A stretch of 64,000 nt of DNA from Hemerocallis citrina (taxonomy: Eukaryota > Streptophyta > Magnoliopsida > Asparagales > Asphodelaceae), in contig CM030364.1 in NCBI GenBank assembly GCA_017893485.1, positions 246,029,818 to 246,093,817 of the forward strand, read 5' to 3'. Of this stretch, positions 41,749 through 53,682 are shown one piece after another. The position numbers were made by a program, and so were the translations under genes. Each line of letters opens with the position of its first letter. The first letter of the stretch is position 1. The notes below the pieces were generated by a model that did no database searches, was not told the origin of the DNA, and saw nothing but the letters and a program-made list of their open reading frames with translations.

Positions 41749-43260
41749 ATGGCTCCCAAAGCCAGAAGGGCCGTCACCTCGATGCGACATCCGGACCCCT
41801 TACATCATAGCCACGCGAATGACAAGGGTTCCAACCAACCCCGGGCCAACGGCGCTGTCCGACCTTCGATCGGGTCAGACTTGCGCCACGTCATCTCGGA
41901 TAGGCAGGCCAGCCGGACGAGGGAAGAGGCCGCTTTTAACTCGTTCTCAAACCATCGCCGACAGCATTCCCAGGCACACAATCCTCGGCAGAACCCGGGG
42001 GACATGCCCCCGTCACAAGGGTCGAATTCCAGAACTTCTGGGAGGAGATCCTTCGAGCCATCCGACACGGTCCGGCCACCGAGGTCTACCACAGTTCTGC
42101 CCACCGATCAGGAACGGAAGCCGGCAAGTCCCACGGATCAACTCATCCCCAGGAAGCAGTGGATACCGTCCTTCGTCGTTTGGAAGAAATGGAGAACGCC
42201 TCGCCCATTTCGGCGAGGGCAGACCAATGCAGGGTCGTAGCCATTGTCCGACCGGACCTCCTTTCTCCCCCCCCCCCCAAATCCTTGAAGCCGAGATTCC
42301 TCAAAACTTCAGACCGCCTCAATTCGAGACCTATAATGGCAAGGGTGATCCTGCTAATCACATGGAGGGGTTTAAGACCTTCATGATGATTCACGGCGCT
42401 GCGGATCCCCTCCTCTGCCGCGCCTTTCCTGCTACGCTCCGGGGCTCGGCTCAGGAATGGTTCTCCAAACTTGGCCCCGGCTCGGTCTTCTCCTTCGAGC
42501 AGCTGGAGGCGGGTTTCCTCGCCCACTTCGTGACCAGCAGAAAGGTCGAGAAGACGAGCTCTTCACTTCTGGACCTCAAACAGAAGAACGGGGAATCCCT
42601 CCGGGAGTTCGTTCGGAGGTTCACCTCTGAGGCGAGGTCCGTTTTCTCCCTCGACGCAGGGGTCGCCTCCGCTGCCTTCCGACACAACGTCTGCCACGGC
42701 CAGCCTAAGGCTTCCTTGGCCAAGAAGCCACCCGTGGACTTCCCCGACCTACTCAGTAGGGTCGAGAAGTATATCCGGACTGAGGAGGCCCTTAATCTCG
42801 AGGGCTCAAACAAAGTTGCCGCTAGGAGGAAGCGCAAGGTCGACGACACCGAGCCCTTTAAAAGGCCCGAAAAAGAAGCAACTGGTCCCAAAAGGGTTCC
42901 CCTAATCCCTCAATTTGAAAGATATACGCCCCTGACTCAGAATGTCTCGGCAATCTTAATGGAAATCGAGGACAAAGGGGTTGTCCAGTTCCCTCCTTGA
43001 CCGCCCAACAACGGAAAGAAGCGAGACCAGAGATTCTACTGCCGCTTCCACCGAGACACCGGGCATGATACAGATCATTGCCGAGACCTCAAAGATGAGA
43101 TCAAAGCCCTTATATAGTGAGGATACCTGAAGGAGTTCACCCGGGCCAACCCCAGAGACCGAAGAGAGCCGAGGAGCCCGAGGCATTCGCCTCCCCCTCG
43201 GACGGCCGGTCAACGACTTGATCGAGACCCGGAACCCAAAGAAACCGGCAGACATGCCAT
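41749..43260 (+). pseudogene. gag of element 4, frameshifted
   Basis: The ATG at 41749 (MAPKARRAVTS) is the first in a good frame after the PBS. That frame carries the N-terminus to about 42140, the next piece (DTVLRRLEEMENASPIS) is in another frame, and a run of ten C near 42269 moves to the main frame. The core is intact in one frame from 42280: PQFETYNGKGDPANHMEGFK, FMMIHGAADPLLCRAFPATL, SLREFVRRFTSEARSVFSLD, FPDLLSRVEKYIRTEEALN. After a TGA at 42998-43000, the zinc-knuckle-like [14 protein letters not shown] follows at 43040-43080. Two more stops (near 43117 and 43300) precede protease. gag, protease and RT share one frame, as expected for a gag-pol fusion. Confidence 0.88.
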
Positions 43261-43300
43261 CCTATGCTGCGTCCACGGTGGACCCATGGGGGGAATTTAG

Positions 43301-43990
43301 GACTTCTCAGAAGCCTTTATCCGAGAGGTCAACTCTGTTCTAGACCATCCCTCCCCTCGGATTCAGCAGCGGGCAGTCTCTTTCTCTGGAGAAGACCTCG
43401 AAGGCGTCCGGATTCCACACTGCGATGCTCTCGTCATCAGCCTCGTCATGGCCAACTTCCAGGTTCGCCGAATCCTGGTAGACAATGGCAGCTCGGTCAA
43501 CATTCTTTTCTTAGAAGCATTTGAGAACCTCAAGCTCCCCCGAGAAAAGCTGAAGTCGACCGGTTACACCCTCCACAGATTTTCTGGTGTCCCAGTGCAA
43601 ATCGAGGGAATCGTGAAACTAGACGTAACCGCAGGAACGGCCACCGTCCTCCGAACCGAGTTGATGGATTTTATGGTTGTCAACGTCATGGCAGCCTACA
43701 ATGCCATCCTCGGCCGACCCAGACTCTGTTCACTCCAGGCCATTCCCTCCGCCTACCATCTGAAACTGATGTTCCCGACTAATGTCGGGGTCAGGGCCGT
43801 TCGGGGCAACCAGGAGTCGGTACGCTCATGCTACATGACCGCGTTCGAGGGCGGTGTATTTCCCTTCGAGGCCGTCGAGCTCCCACCTGAAGAAAGCCAT
43901 CCCGAGTCAGAACCCGCGAATGAATTGGAGGAAGTATCCTTTAAAGCAGAGGACAAGTCCAAATGGTTCCATATGAGTCGAATCCTTTCC
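43301..43990 (+). pseudogene. Aspartic protease region of element 4
   Basis: FIREVNSVLDHPSPRIQQRA leads in, then the active-site loop ILVDNGSSVNILFLEAF at 43474-43524 and NAILGRPRLCSLQAIPSAYH near 43700. The frame is open from 43304 to 44560, so protease itself is uninterrupted; the frame is cut off from gag by stops upstream. Confidence 0.85.
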
Positions 43991-45400
43991 CCCGAACTGA
44001 AGCCGGATCTGGTCGACTGCATCCGCCGAAATGTCGACCTCTTTGCCTGGACACCATCCGACATGTCAGGGATTTCTGAAAACTTAATCATGCACCGGCT
44101 AAGAGTCGACCCCGGCTCCAAACCCGTACAGCAGAAGCGCCACAAGTTCGCCCCAGAAAGACAACAGGCGGTGAGAGCGGAGGTGGATAAGTTGTTATCC
44201 GCCCGGTTCATTCAAGAAGTCAGCTACCCCGAGTGGCTGGCTAATGTCATGATGGTGAAAAAGGCTAGCGGTACTTGGAGGATCTGCATTGACTTTACCG
44301 AACTCAACAAGGCGTGCCCCAAGGATCATTTTCCACTCCTCACCATAGATGCTCTGATTGATGCGACGTCAGGTCACGAGCTCCTAACCTTTATGGACGC
44401 CTTCTCGGGTTATAATCAGATCCGGATGTTTCCTCCGAACATTGCCAAAATGTCTTTCGTCACCGACCAAGGCATCTACTGCTACCGGGGCATGCCCTTT
44501 GGGCTCAGGCACGCCGGGGCCACCTACCAGAGGCTCGTCAACCGAGTCTTCAAAAATTAGATCGGTCGGAACATGGAGGTATACGCCAATGATATGCTTT
44601 TCAAGAGCCGACGGGGGAAGGATCATGTTGCCGACCTCGAAGAAGCCTTCAGCATCCTTCGATCTCATAACATGAGGGTCAACCCCGCCAAGTGTGCCTT
44701 CGGCGTCTCGTCCGGAAAGTTTTTGGGTTCGTTGTCAGCCAACCCGACATAGAAGCCAATCCGGAGAAGATCCAGGCCATCATCGACATGGCCCCGCCCC
44801 AGAACGTTAAGGAGGTTCAACGGCTTACAGGTAGACTGGCGGCCATCGACCGCTTCCTCTCCAAATCAGGGGAGAAGTCCCTCCCATTCTTCAAGGCCCT
44901 GCGGGGGATGAAAGGATTCGAGTGGGGCAAGCCACAACAACAAGCGTTCGACCAGTTAAAGTCCTACCTCGCCAATCCCTTGCTCCTAAGCAAACCCGAA
45001 CCCGGTGAACCCCTCTTCCTCTACCTCTCGGCCTCGGAATGTGCACTCAGCACCATGCTCATCTGAGAAGAAGACGGTGTTCAAAAACCCCTGTACTATG
45101 TGAGCAAGGTTATGCTCTCAGTAGAGAATAGGTATGCGAAGATGGAGAAGATGGCATATGCGCTAATAACAGCAGATCGTAAGCTCCGACCTTATTTCCA
45201 GGCTCACTCTAGAATGCTCCGACCGTCATCCACAAACCAGAATGCTCCGACGGACCAGCCCCTGAAGACCGTCATCCACAAACCAGAATGCTCCGACTGC
45301 CTGGTCAAGTGGTCGATCGAACTAAGCCAATACGACATTAGTTATCATCCCAGGACAGCAATAAAGGGGCAGACACTCGCCGAATTTATCACGGAGTGCA
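43991..45400 (+). pseudogene. Reverse transcriptase and RNase H of element 4
   Basis: RT blocks are WRICIDFTELNKACPKD (about 44277), FMDAFSGYNQIRMFPP (44394) and SFVTDQGIYCYRGMPFGLRH (44455). A TAG at 44558-44560 precedes the catalytic box, which reads YANDM: the first Asp of YxDD is Asn. A one-base shift near 44690 moves to the frame with ANPEKIQAIIDMAPP and LSKSGEKSLPFFKALRGM. A TGA at 45064 interrupts RNase H. Near 45215-45298 a 33-bp segment (ACCGTCATCCACAAACCAG...) is present twice, disturbing the end of RNase H. Dead by several criteria. Confidence 0.9.
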
Positions 45401-45774
45401 CCATTTTCGAACCATCTGACACCCCGGAAATCGACCCAAAGTGGGAGGTTTATGTCGACTGTTCGTCTTACGAAGGAGGGAGCGGAGCAGGCGTCATCTT
45501 AAAGGGACCCGATAATTTCGTCCTCCAATATTCTCTCCGGCTAAATTTTTCGGCCTCAAACAACGAAGCGGAGTACGAAGCTACGATCACGGGGCTCACC
45601 CTTGCACATAAGGCCAGATCCAGACACATCAGGGCCTTCAGTGTCTCCCAGCTTGTGGTCAACCAGATCACCAGGGAGTACGAAGCTCGCGACACTCAGA
45701 TGGAACAATACTTGGCGGTGGTCCGTAATCTCTTATCATCTTTCAAATCCCACTCGGTGGAGCGAATCCCCTGA
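45401..45774 (+). pseudogene. Second (archaeal-type) RNase H of element 4
   Basis: VYVDCSSYEGGSGAGVILKG (first Asp present; Gly to Cys next to it), NNEAEYEATITGLTLA (Glu present), then AFSVSQLVVNQI, where the usual Asp of DSQLVVNQ is Val. The domain lies between RNase H and integrase, the defining arrangement of the Tat/Ogre group. A TGA at 45772 separates it from integrase. Confidence 0.8.
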
Positions 45775-46295
45775 GAACAGAATGCCCAGGCAGATTCATT
45801 ATCGAAGCTCGGCTCGTCATCTTTCGAGGGGCTCGACTGCACCATTCTGATCGAGGTCCTCCTCAAGCCAAGCATCGACCTCCCTGAAGCTTCCTACCTC
45901 AACACCGATATCCAACCCGACAACTGGATGACGCCCATCCTAAAGTTCCTTTCGGAGGGAAAATTCCCTCAAGATCGGTCCGAGGCAAGAAGGGTCAGAA
46001 TCCAATCTGAAAGATTCACCCTGATCAATGGAACGCTCTTCAAGCACTCGTACATAGTGGCCGATGGCAGACCCTACCTCCGCTGCCTAGCACCTGACAA
46101 GCCAAGTACGCCCTGAAGGAATTGCAAGGGATCGGCGGACGCCACATGGGGAGCAGGTCGCTCGCCCAAAAGGCCCTAAATCATGGATACTACTGGCCAA
46201 CCATGTTGCAAGACGTGCAAGACCTCGTCAAAAGGTGCATCCCTTGTCAAAGGTTTTCTTCAGTAAAGAGACTCCCGCAGGCCAATCTCTATGTA
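45775..46295 (+). pseudogene. Integrase N-terminal region of element 4; catalytic core deleted
   Basis: The linker (LKFLSEGKFP, RFTLINGTLFKHSYI, RPYLRCLAPD) runs from 45928 and shifts frame near 46100. The zinc finger is LQGIGGRHMGSRSLAQKALN, GYYWPTM and CIPCQ; the first His is Gln. Homology stops after RLPQAN at about 46290, and no LLGP, DNGTQF or QVE segment follows. Element 4 therefore lacks the part of integrase that joins DNA. Confidence 0.85.
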
Positions 46296-46417
46296 ACCAT
46301 GTTACTGAAGTCATTATGTAACTGAACATTTGTAATCAGCTTTTTTGTATAAGAATGTTTGTTCATTTTTCAAAGTTTATTAGCTCAGATTCTGTGTAAA
46401 CCCCTTATGTAAGCCCG
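46296..46417. other. Junction between truncated pol and array 1
   Basis: AT-rich, contains two ATGTAAC words; no coding sequence seen. Confidence 0.4.
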
Positions 46418-47921
46418 CTTAGCCTCGACGCCATATGGTGAACTCGACCACAAGGGTAGCATCCTAAAGCTAAGGCAATGTAGCTCAATGCTCTCCGCAG
46501 ACCCCCCAAGCCTCGACGTCGTATGAAGAACTCAAGCACAAGGGTAGCTTTCTCAAGCTAAGGCAATGGATCCCAGCGCTCTCTGCCGACCCCCAAGCCT
46601 CGATGCCGTATGGCAAACTCGAACACAAGGATAGTTTTCTCAAGCTAAGGCAATGGAGCCCAGCGCTCTCCGCCGACCCCCAAGCCTCGACGTCGTATGG
46701 CAAACTCGAGCACAAGGGTAGCTTTCTCAAGCTAAGGCAATGGAGCTCAGCGCTTTCTGCCGACCCCCAAGCCTCGACGCCGTATGGAGAACTCGAGCAC
46801 ACGGGTAGCTTTCTCAAGCTAAGACAATGGACCTCAGTGTTCTCCGCCGACCCCCAAGCCTCAATGCCGTTTGGTGAACTCGAGCACATGGGTCGCTTTC
46901 TCATGCTAAGGCAATGGGGCCCAGCGCTCTCTGCCGACTCCCAAGCCACAATGCTGTATGGCGAACTCGAGCTCAAGGGTAGTTTTCTCAAGCTAAGGCA
47001 ATAGGGCCCATCGCACTCCGCCGACCCCCAAGCCTCAATGCCGTATGGCAAACTCGAGCACAAGGATAGCTTTCTCAAGCTAAGGCAATGGAGCTTAGCG
47101 CTCTCTGCTGACCCCCAAGCCTCGACGCTGTATGGTGAACTCGAGCACACAGATAGCTTTCTCAAGCTAAGGCAATGGAGCCCAGTGCTCTCCGCCAACC
47201 CCCAAGCCTCGACGCCGTATGGCATACTCGAGCCCAAGGGTAGCTTTCTCAAGTTAAGGCAATGGAGCTCAGCGCTCTCCACCGACTCCCAAGCCTCGAT
47301 GCCATATGGCGAACTCGAGTACACAGGTAGCTTTCTCAAGCTAAGGCAATGGAGCCCAGTGCTCTCCACCAACCCCCAAGCCTCGACGCCGTATGGCGAA
47401 CTCAAGCACAAGGGTAGCTTTCTCAAGCTAAGGCAATGGAGCCCAGCGCTCTCCACCCACTCCCAAGCCTCGACGTCGTATGGCGAACTCGAGCACAAGG
47501 ATAGCTTTCTCAAGCTAAGGCAATGGAGCTTAGCACTCTCTGCCGACCCCCAAGGCTCAACACCGTATGGCAAACTCGAGCACACGGGTAGCTTTCTCAA
47601 GCTAAGGCTAAGGAGCCTAGTGCTCTCTGCCGACCCCCAAGCCTCGACGCCGTATGGCAAACTCGAGCGCAGGGGTAGCTTTCTCATGCTAAGGCAATGG
47701 AGCCCATCGCTCTCCGCCGACCCCCAAGCCTCGACGCCGTATGGCAAACTCGAGCACAAGGGTAGCTTTCTCAAGGAAAGGCAATGGAGCTCAGTGCTCT
47801 CCACCGACCCCCAAGCCTTGATGTCGTATGGTGAACTCGAGCACACGGGTAGCTTTCTCAGTCTAAGGCAATGGAGCTCAGTGCTCTCTGTCGATCCCTA
47901 AGCCTCGATGCCGTATGGCGA
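46418..47921. repeat. 87-bp tandem array 1 of element 4, about 17 copies
   Basis: CCCCCAAGCCTCGACGCCGT, GGTAGCTTTCTCAAGCTAAG and GCAATGGAGC recur every 87 bp. As 87 is a multiple of three, frames stay open on both strands. The minus strand reads 453 residues (46485-47846) of a 29-residue repeat and the plus strand 287 (47038-47901). I treat these as by-products of the period. The unit is recognisably related to array 2 (55270-59885). The array is cut at 47921 by the chromovirus LTR. Confidence 0.9.
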
Positions 47922-49436
47922 TGTAACGCCCCGAATCCCAAATACACTGAATTCGAGATGTTCTACAGGATCTTTTTACTTTCTTTAGTACAATTTTACA
48001 AGGAAATTTGAACTTTTCATTTTACATCAGAGTTTACATCAATATTACACTTTTTCTTTTGCAGAGCGGAAGTAAAATTTACAACAATTAAATAAAAGTA
48101 CAACAGCATGGTATAATCTTTAAGCATCCATTCTTCTTTAATCTTTGACATGTCATTTACCTGCATATAAGACTGTGGGTACGTCAGTTTATTCAACCGA
48201 CGAACATTATACACGGCCATCCTCTCTATGTCGGAAATAGTATAACTTAACCTTCCATATTTAACAAACACAAACTTGTCACATTCAAACTAAAGGGACT
48301 ACCCTATTGATGTCGTGTTGTGATTGTGCACTTAATCCTTAATGCATTTATTTATGTTACATGACACTAATGCGCACTTGTTCGGATTCTATGCATCCCA
48401 TACTACATAGGTCCGAGGGCAAGTCCTTATTCGTTCTTCATCTTGGTAGGGTTCAATCCCTCGTTATGTCTTAATCTACTACTGTAACTACGGTAGTGTG
48501 TTAGATGTCCTATGATCTACGAGCCCATGTCCAGGCAGCCTGGAGGGGAATCCCACGCACTGACACGACGCATCGAGCAGGCAACCTATGGACAATTCAG
48601 CCTCCGCCATGGAACAATGGTACCACCCATAGCCACTCGAACATCCCACGAGCGTCACCACCGGGACGGTACTCGGGAGCAGTATCCACGTCATGTCACG
48701 ACGCATCGTGAAGAACCTGTGAATACCCTCTCGCCGCAAATCCGATGGCCCACATACCCGTGTTTTTCTTCTACTTTCATCACGTCTCCACTATGTACTA
48801 ATCCTTAGTTTTATTTAAAAATCATGAACAAAAATTAATCTCTAGAGTTAGCCTCTCAACTAACCGGGCTTATTCATTTATTTCAACATGACCAACCTTG
48901 GTCTAATTTCATTTTATTTCATTTCTCATTGCCGGGGGAGACTTAGCTACTCTATTTCAAATTTTCATTTCACGATCTCCAACTTATAAAATTTCCATGT
49001 TGAGTTCTTATACTCACATGTATATTCTCTTTTCAATTCATGATTTCTAATTTTGTTCACAAGTCCATCATTGCACATAAATTTGCATGCACTTAATTAA
49101 TTATCACATCACAATAATTCCACATTACTAAACAATATGCACACTTCATATATTGTTCCACAAGTGAGAAAATAATTGCATCATGTCACATAACCACATT
49201 TCTTTTTGCTAAATCAATACTTAATATTTCAATTCACTTATTATAATTTCATATCAATAATCTATATAGAACCATATGTCTATTTATGTATTTTAACTCC
49301 AAATCATAGTTATATTCATTCAAATAATTCCCAAACTATTTTTAGAAAGTCCCTTACATTTTTAGGAGAATATACATATTTTTTTCATAATTTTTCGATA
49401 CATAAAACCCCCCAAAAAAAGTATTTTTCAATCTTG

Positions 49437-49660
49437 CCGATAGCAAGATTCGAACCCAGCGCACTACCGTCACAGCCCAAAGCACAGGCCACTAGGCCGG
49501 TTTGTGCCACAGTATAAAACACAACTAAGAGCTATAAATGCTCTCAGTCCGCTGATTAATTATTTTGAAAGAAACTAAACAAAAATATTGTTGATCCTGG
49601 GATTCGAACCAGTCACGGCAGAGAACCCAACGTGACGCTGTGACCACTTGAGCTACATGC
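49437..49660 (-). promoter_or_regulatory. Two tRNA-like modules inside the chromovirus 3' LTR
   Basis: Minus strand. Module 1: A-box-like TAGCTCAAGTGG (49644-49655) and intact B box GGTTCGAATCC (49600-49610). Module 2: CCGGCCTAGTGG (49489-49500) and GGGTTCGAATC (49447-49457). Same order and spacing as in the solo copy at 33591-33822, so they predate the split of the two copies. Confidence 0.65.
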
Positions 49661-51354
49661 TCAGGTTGTTACAGTGTGCGTTAAATTCCTTTTAGACTAA
49701 TTCCCACTGTTATAAAAATATTTCGATGTTCAACCATGCTTTGTTTCTTATTGCTTTGTAAAAATTACTGAAAATCTCTAGATCAATTTTCATTCATATG
49801 AATTTCATACTAGTAAGATAAAAATAATTTTTGTACTAATAAAAATATATTTTTCACACAATCAAAGAATCATTCATTAAAACTACTATATATTTCATTT
49901 TCGACATTGCTAAACAATTGATCTCCTAATCTTTTTATTCAAATTTTCTTATAATAATTTACTGTTATTAACTCTTTATTCAACAAAGAGATATATTTTT
50001 AATTTGTCCATACCCATATCAACATAGAGGTCTATTTAACACATGAATAGATAAAACTCAACTACTAACTTTATAAGTAGTTTTCTTTTTGATGATAACA
50101 AAGTAGTTCCATTAATCAATCTATGTCACAATATATATAATCACTTATTAATTTGCATAATCACATCTCAATCATTCAAGAAATTCACTCTTTTCAATTT
50201 AAAGTGTACTCTTTCTTAATCAATTCCATGTTTCAACTTTACAATTAACAAGCGTTCTTATTCATGCATTATGTCTCAAATCATACTAGCAACATTCTTA
50301 AGGAAATTTAATCACCATCATTACTTCATACTAATAATCATGGAGAATTCTACACACAATTTAATTTAATTTAATACTAGAACCACATACACATTAATCA
50401 CCACATTTCAATCAATTCATAAACTAACTTCTCAATTAAAGTGGGTTCTTATTAGTATTTTTCATGCATCTTTTTGATAGTTGAATCTAGCATAGATCTA
50501 TATTAGAAATATGAAATGTTTACCCACCTTGTATGGAGAGAAATAAACACACAAAGCAACCAAGTCCTTGCAACAAGATGCACCTCCTCCTAGCCGATGC
50601 GCGCACCTCCAAGCCCAAGCACAAACCGAAAGTTTCCTTCTTGCAATGGCCGGCCTCTCCTCCTTGGAACAAGCAAGCAATCCCACACAATCTCTCTATC
50701 TTTTTAACTCACACTATTACTAAAATAAGACTATAATTTGGAAAGATATAATTTGCATATGAAAAATAGCCATGAGAGGGGGGTATTTATACTAGAAAAC
50801 AAGTGAAAAGGAGGGCTAGGATTGATTAGTTGGTTGAAAGATGGAGGGCCAAGATTAGAGTAGGAGTTATAAAAACTACCCACATCCACATAACCACCTC
50901 CATGAACACCATGACTATTTTCAAAACTCCCTCCAAAAAGATGCAAACCGGCCATGAGAAAGGTGTGCATTGCACGTGTACGTGTAGTGCACGTGCATGC
51001 AACTATGCCAAAATTGTACATTTTAATTTGTACAAAAATAAAATAGTTATAAAATAGTCTTCTACATGACAAGTTTAAATAAAAAGAAGATTAATCCATG
51101 GGCTTTATTTTGGGCCAAAATAGTTATTAAAATAAATAAAATAAAATACATTTGGGCTTTTAAGAAAAGGGCCTTTTTAATTAAATTAAAGTAAGGCTTT
51201 CTATTTGTTTTAAAGAAAAGCTTTTGTACAAAATAATTTGAGAACAAATATTTATACACCTCATTATAAGATTTAATTCAATCAAAATATTGCACGTGCA
51301 CACTACGTGCAAAATAAAATAATTTTTCATTAAATGAAAAATCAGGGCATTACA

Positions 51355-51370
51355 GCACTCCCTCCTTAGA
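51355..51370 (-). other. Polypurine tract of the chromovirus
   Basis: Minus strand TCTAAGGAGGGAGTGC directly before the 3' LTR start TGTAATGCCC. Confidence 0.75.
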
Positions 51371-51456
51371 ATAGTTCCGTCCCCGGAACTACAATCAAGA
51401 GTGAGAAAAACAGACAATACAATACAGCAACAAGAACAAAAGATACAAAAATACAA

Positions 51457-51890
51457 TCAAGCAAAAAGCTCAGGATAGTCCTTCAACATCCTCTCCTCAG
51501 ATTCCCAAGTAGCCTCTTCAACCAAGTGGTTTCTCCAGACTACCTTGACCATCGGTATCGTCTTATTCCTCAAGACTTTCTCTCGACGATCAACAATCTC
51601 GACAGGAGACTCGATGTAATTCAGGTACTGCAAACCTTCCGGCACTTCAGGCAAATGATGACTCGGATCTGGATTGTAACCTCTCAGCATAGACACATGA
51701 AAGACATTGTGCACCTGAGACAACTCTCCCGGTAATTCAAGCCGGTAAGCAGTTTTTCCGATCCTTTTCAATATCTTATACGAGCTTATAAACCTCGGGG
51801 CTAACTTCCCGCCTTTGCCAAAACGAACCACACCTTTACTGGGTGATACCTTCAGAAAGACGAAGTCACCAACCTCCAAGTCTTTGGTCG
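51457..51890 (-). pseudogene. Chromovirus integrase C-terminus with chromodomain, 5'-truncated
   Basis: The minus-strand frame is open to a TGA at 51457-51459. DLEVGDFVFLKVSPSKGVVR, RFISSYKILKRIGKTAYRLE and VHNVFHVSMLRGY are the integrase C-terminal (GPY/F-like) module. IESPVEIVDRREKVLRNKTI and VVWRNHLVEEATWESE form a chromodomain, which in this lineage directs insertion toward certain chromatin. No stop is present in the part that remains. The upstream integrase core is gone because the element is cut at about 51890. Confidence 0.93.
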
Positions 51891-52560
51891 GCCCACCTCT
51901 CACCCGCAAACAACTCGGGGTTTACGACACTTAGAGCCCAAAACTCCGAATTGTTCGAGGGAGGCAGGGGAGCCGCCGACCCAGGACCCTCGCCCAAAAG
52001 AAGCTCCGAGCACCAAACCTCTGGGTGACCTACCTCTCACCCGCGGAGAACTCGGGGTTAACGACCCCTTGAGCCAAAAACCCGAATTGCCAGCGGGTGG
52101 CAGGGGAGCCACCAACCCAGTACCCCCGAGCCCCTGAACCCTAGTCAGCACACCTCTCACCCGCGAGCATCCCGGGGCAGACTGCCTTCGGAGCCATCTA
52201 CCCAAAACTGCTCGAGGATGGTAGGGGAGCCACCAATCCGGGCCTCTTTCCCAGAAAGCCCCCCAAGCCCCCGGACCTTGGTCGGCACACCTCTCACATG
52301 CTAGCAATCTTGGGCAGACTGCCCTCCGGGCTGTCTACCCAAATATGCTAGAGTGTGGCAGGGGAGCCACCGATCCGGAACTGTCGACCAAACAATTCCG
52401 TAGTAGGGCGCCCGCCTTCAGCAGAGCACCTAAATTCCTCTCGAGGTCGGCCAACCTTTCACCCACTGACAACTTGGGGAGCCATTACCCCAAATTGTCA
52501 GAGGGTGGCACGTGAGCCTCCGGTAAGGAGAAACCATGGGATTGTAAGATTTTCTCTGAC
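51891..52560. repeat. ~120-160-bp tandem array, 5 copies, with a minus-strand TATA just beyond
   Basis: ACCTCTCACCCGC recurs near 51894, 52032, 52151, 52290 (CACATGC variant) and 52455 (TTTCACCCAC variant). Each is followed by an AACTCGGGG or ATCCCGGGGC block and GGCAGGGGAGCC. At 52583-52592 the plus strand reads GGTTTTATAG, a minus-strand TATA-like CTATAAAA, as in the leftward LTR promoters of elements 1-3. It might be an LTR remnant; not proven. Confidence 0.65.
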
Positions 52561-52989
52561 AAATTTCTGATGTGGGGGTGGGGGTTTTATAGTCCCTCTG
52601 AGTGACTCATTAATGACATCAGAAGGTGAAACGGCGGAAGTCAAAGCGTTGCCTCATTAAATGACGTGGGAAGGCAAAACGTCACCTCATTAATGGCGTT
52701 GGAAGGTGGTCCTATACTGCTGAACCTTCAGAACTCCTCTTCCTCACCGTCTCCGTGCTCCAAGCCGACCACAGCCTCCGCCAGAGAGGCCAATCCCCAG
52801 AGCCGGCCGAATCCACTACAAGCCTTTAACCTTCTGCTCAGCCCCGATGTAGAACAAACGTCCTAACTCTAATCAACAACGCATTTTCAGCAACAAGTTC
52901 AGAAGGATCGGAAAGTTTATTCTTTATTAAAAACACCCCCGGGGGGCACAATACAGGGATTTATTCATTATTAGAATCAAGGACTCGTA
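52561..52989. other. 3' flank of the antisense genes of element 4
   Basis: A CCTCATTAATG word is repeated at 52605-52700. The minus strand has TTTTTAATAAAGAATAAAC at 52919-52937, a plausible polyadenylation signal for the minus-strand genes. No coding sequence. Confidence 0.45.
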
Positions 52990-53541
52990 CTAAACTATCC
53001 TCAGGCCCCCTCCATGCTCGGACGGGTCAACTTGAATCCCGCCGAGCGACTCGGTTCCGAGGCATGCCTTGCCGAGCCCCTAGGATCAGCCACAGATGAC
53101 ACATCGGCCACAGAACTCTGAGCATCGCCCGGCCTCACGTACTCCAACCGCAGAATTGGGGACAGTTCGCTGCCTCGAGGAATCCCCAATCGCCGAAGCG
53201 ACCGACCTTCCCAACATCGTTTTGTAACGCTGAATCTCGATCTCCTTCTCCACAATAACTTCACGGAGGAATGACTCTGATATTGGCCTCTTCACCGAAG
53301 CACTCGACATGGAAAATCCGAGGCCCGCACCACCGAGGTCTCGGTCGGCTATCGCCTTCTTCAACTGAGCCGACTCCTCGCTCAGCTCCTTCGACTTCTT
53401 CCGAAAATAATGGAAAGCAGCATCGTGATCGCGAGCTTCTCTCCGATACCGGTTGAGGGTGGACTCAAATACCTTGATCTTACTCCAAAGCCATGTCACC
53501 TTGGACCGCCAAGGATCAACCTCGGCTAGAATAGCCAACAT
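52990..53541 (-). pseudogene. Second antisense ORF of element 4, coiled-coil protein
   Basis: It starts directly after a minus-strand splice acceptor (TTGCTCCCGTCAG, ending at 53542) with LAILAEVDPWRSKVTWLWSK. LNRYRREARDHDAAFHYFRK, KSKELSEESAQLKKAIADRD and VEKEIEIQRYKTMLG follow: charged, Leu-containing, coiled-coil-like. It occupies the same position as element 1's 3173-3988. The two differ much in sequence, so homology rests mainly on position and the shared acceptor. Confidence 0.5.
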
Positions 53542-53682
53542 CTGACGGGAGCAAAATAAATCAAAAAATTACACAAGTCTAGGAGGATCGAACAAACTCC
53601 GATAGCCGACCCAGAAGCGAGACAAAAGTCGAGTAAAACAGTTGGCCCACCAAAAAATCATTGTTATAAATTCTTAATTCGT

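Larger units (their letters stand above)
47922..51890 (-). mobile_element. 3' end of a Tekay/Del-type chromovirus inserted in element 4
   Basis: On the minus strand: integrase C-terminus with chromodomain (51890-51457), polypurine tract (51355-51370), and the 3' LTR (51354-47922, 3433 bp; TGTAATGCCCTGATTTTTC to GGGGCGTTACA). The rest of the element, including its 5' LTR, is missing. The break at about 51890 joins straight to another repeat array, so no target duplication can be tested. The LTR is the same family as the solo copy at 32115-35355 and carries the two tRNA-like modules at 49437-49660. Confidence 0.88.

Noticed and set aside
46485..47846. 453-residue ORF as a repeat protein gene
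   Set aside because: The open frame follows from an 87-bp period; plus-strand frames over the same units are open too. Kept only as a low-interest finding.
52355..52866. Small plus-strand ORFs near the breakpoint array as genes
   Set aside because: Short, repeat-derived, no domain; the antisense genes on the minus strand explain the surrounding coding signal.
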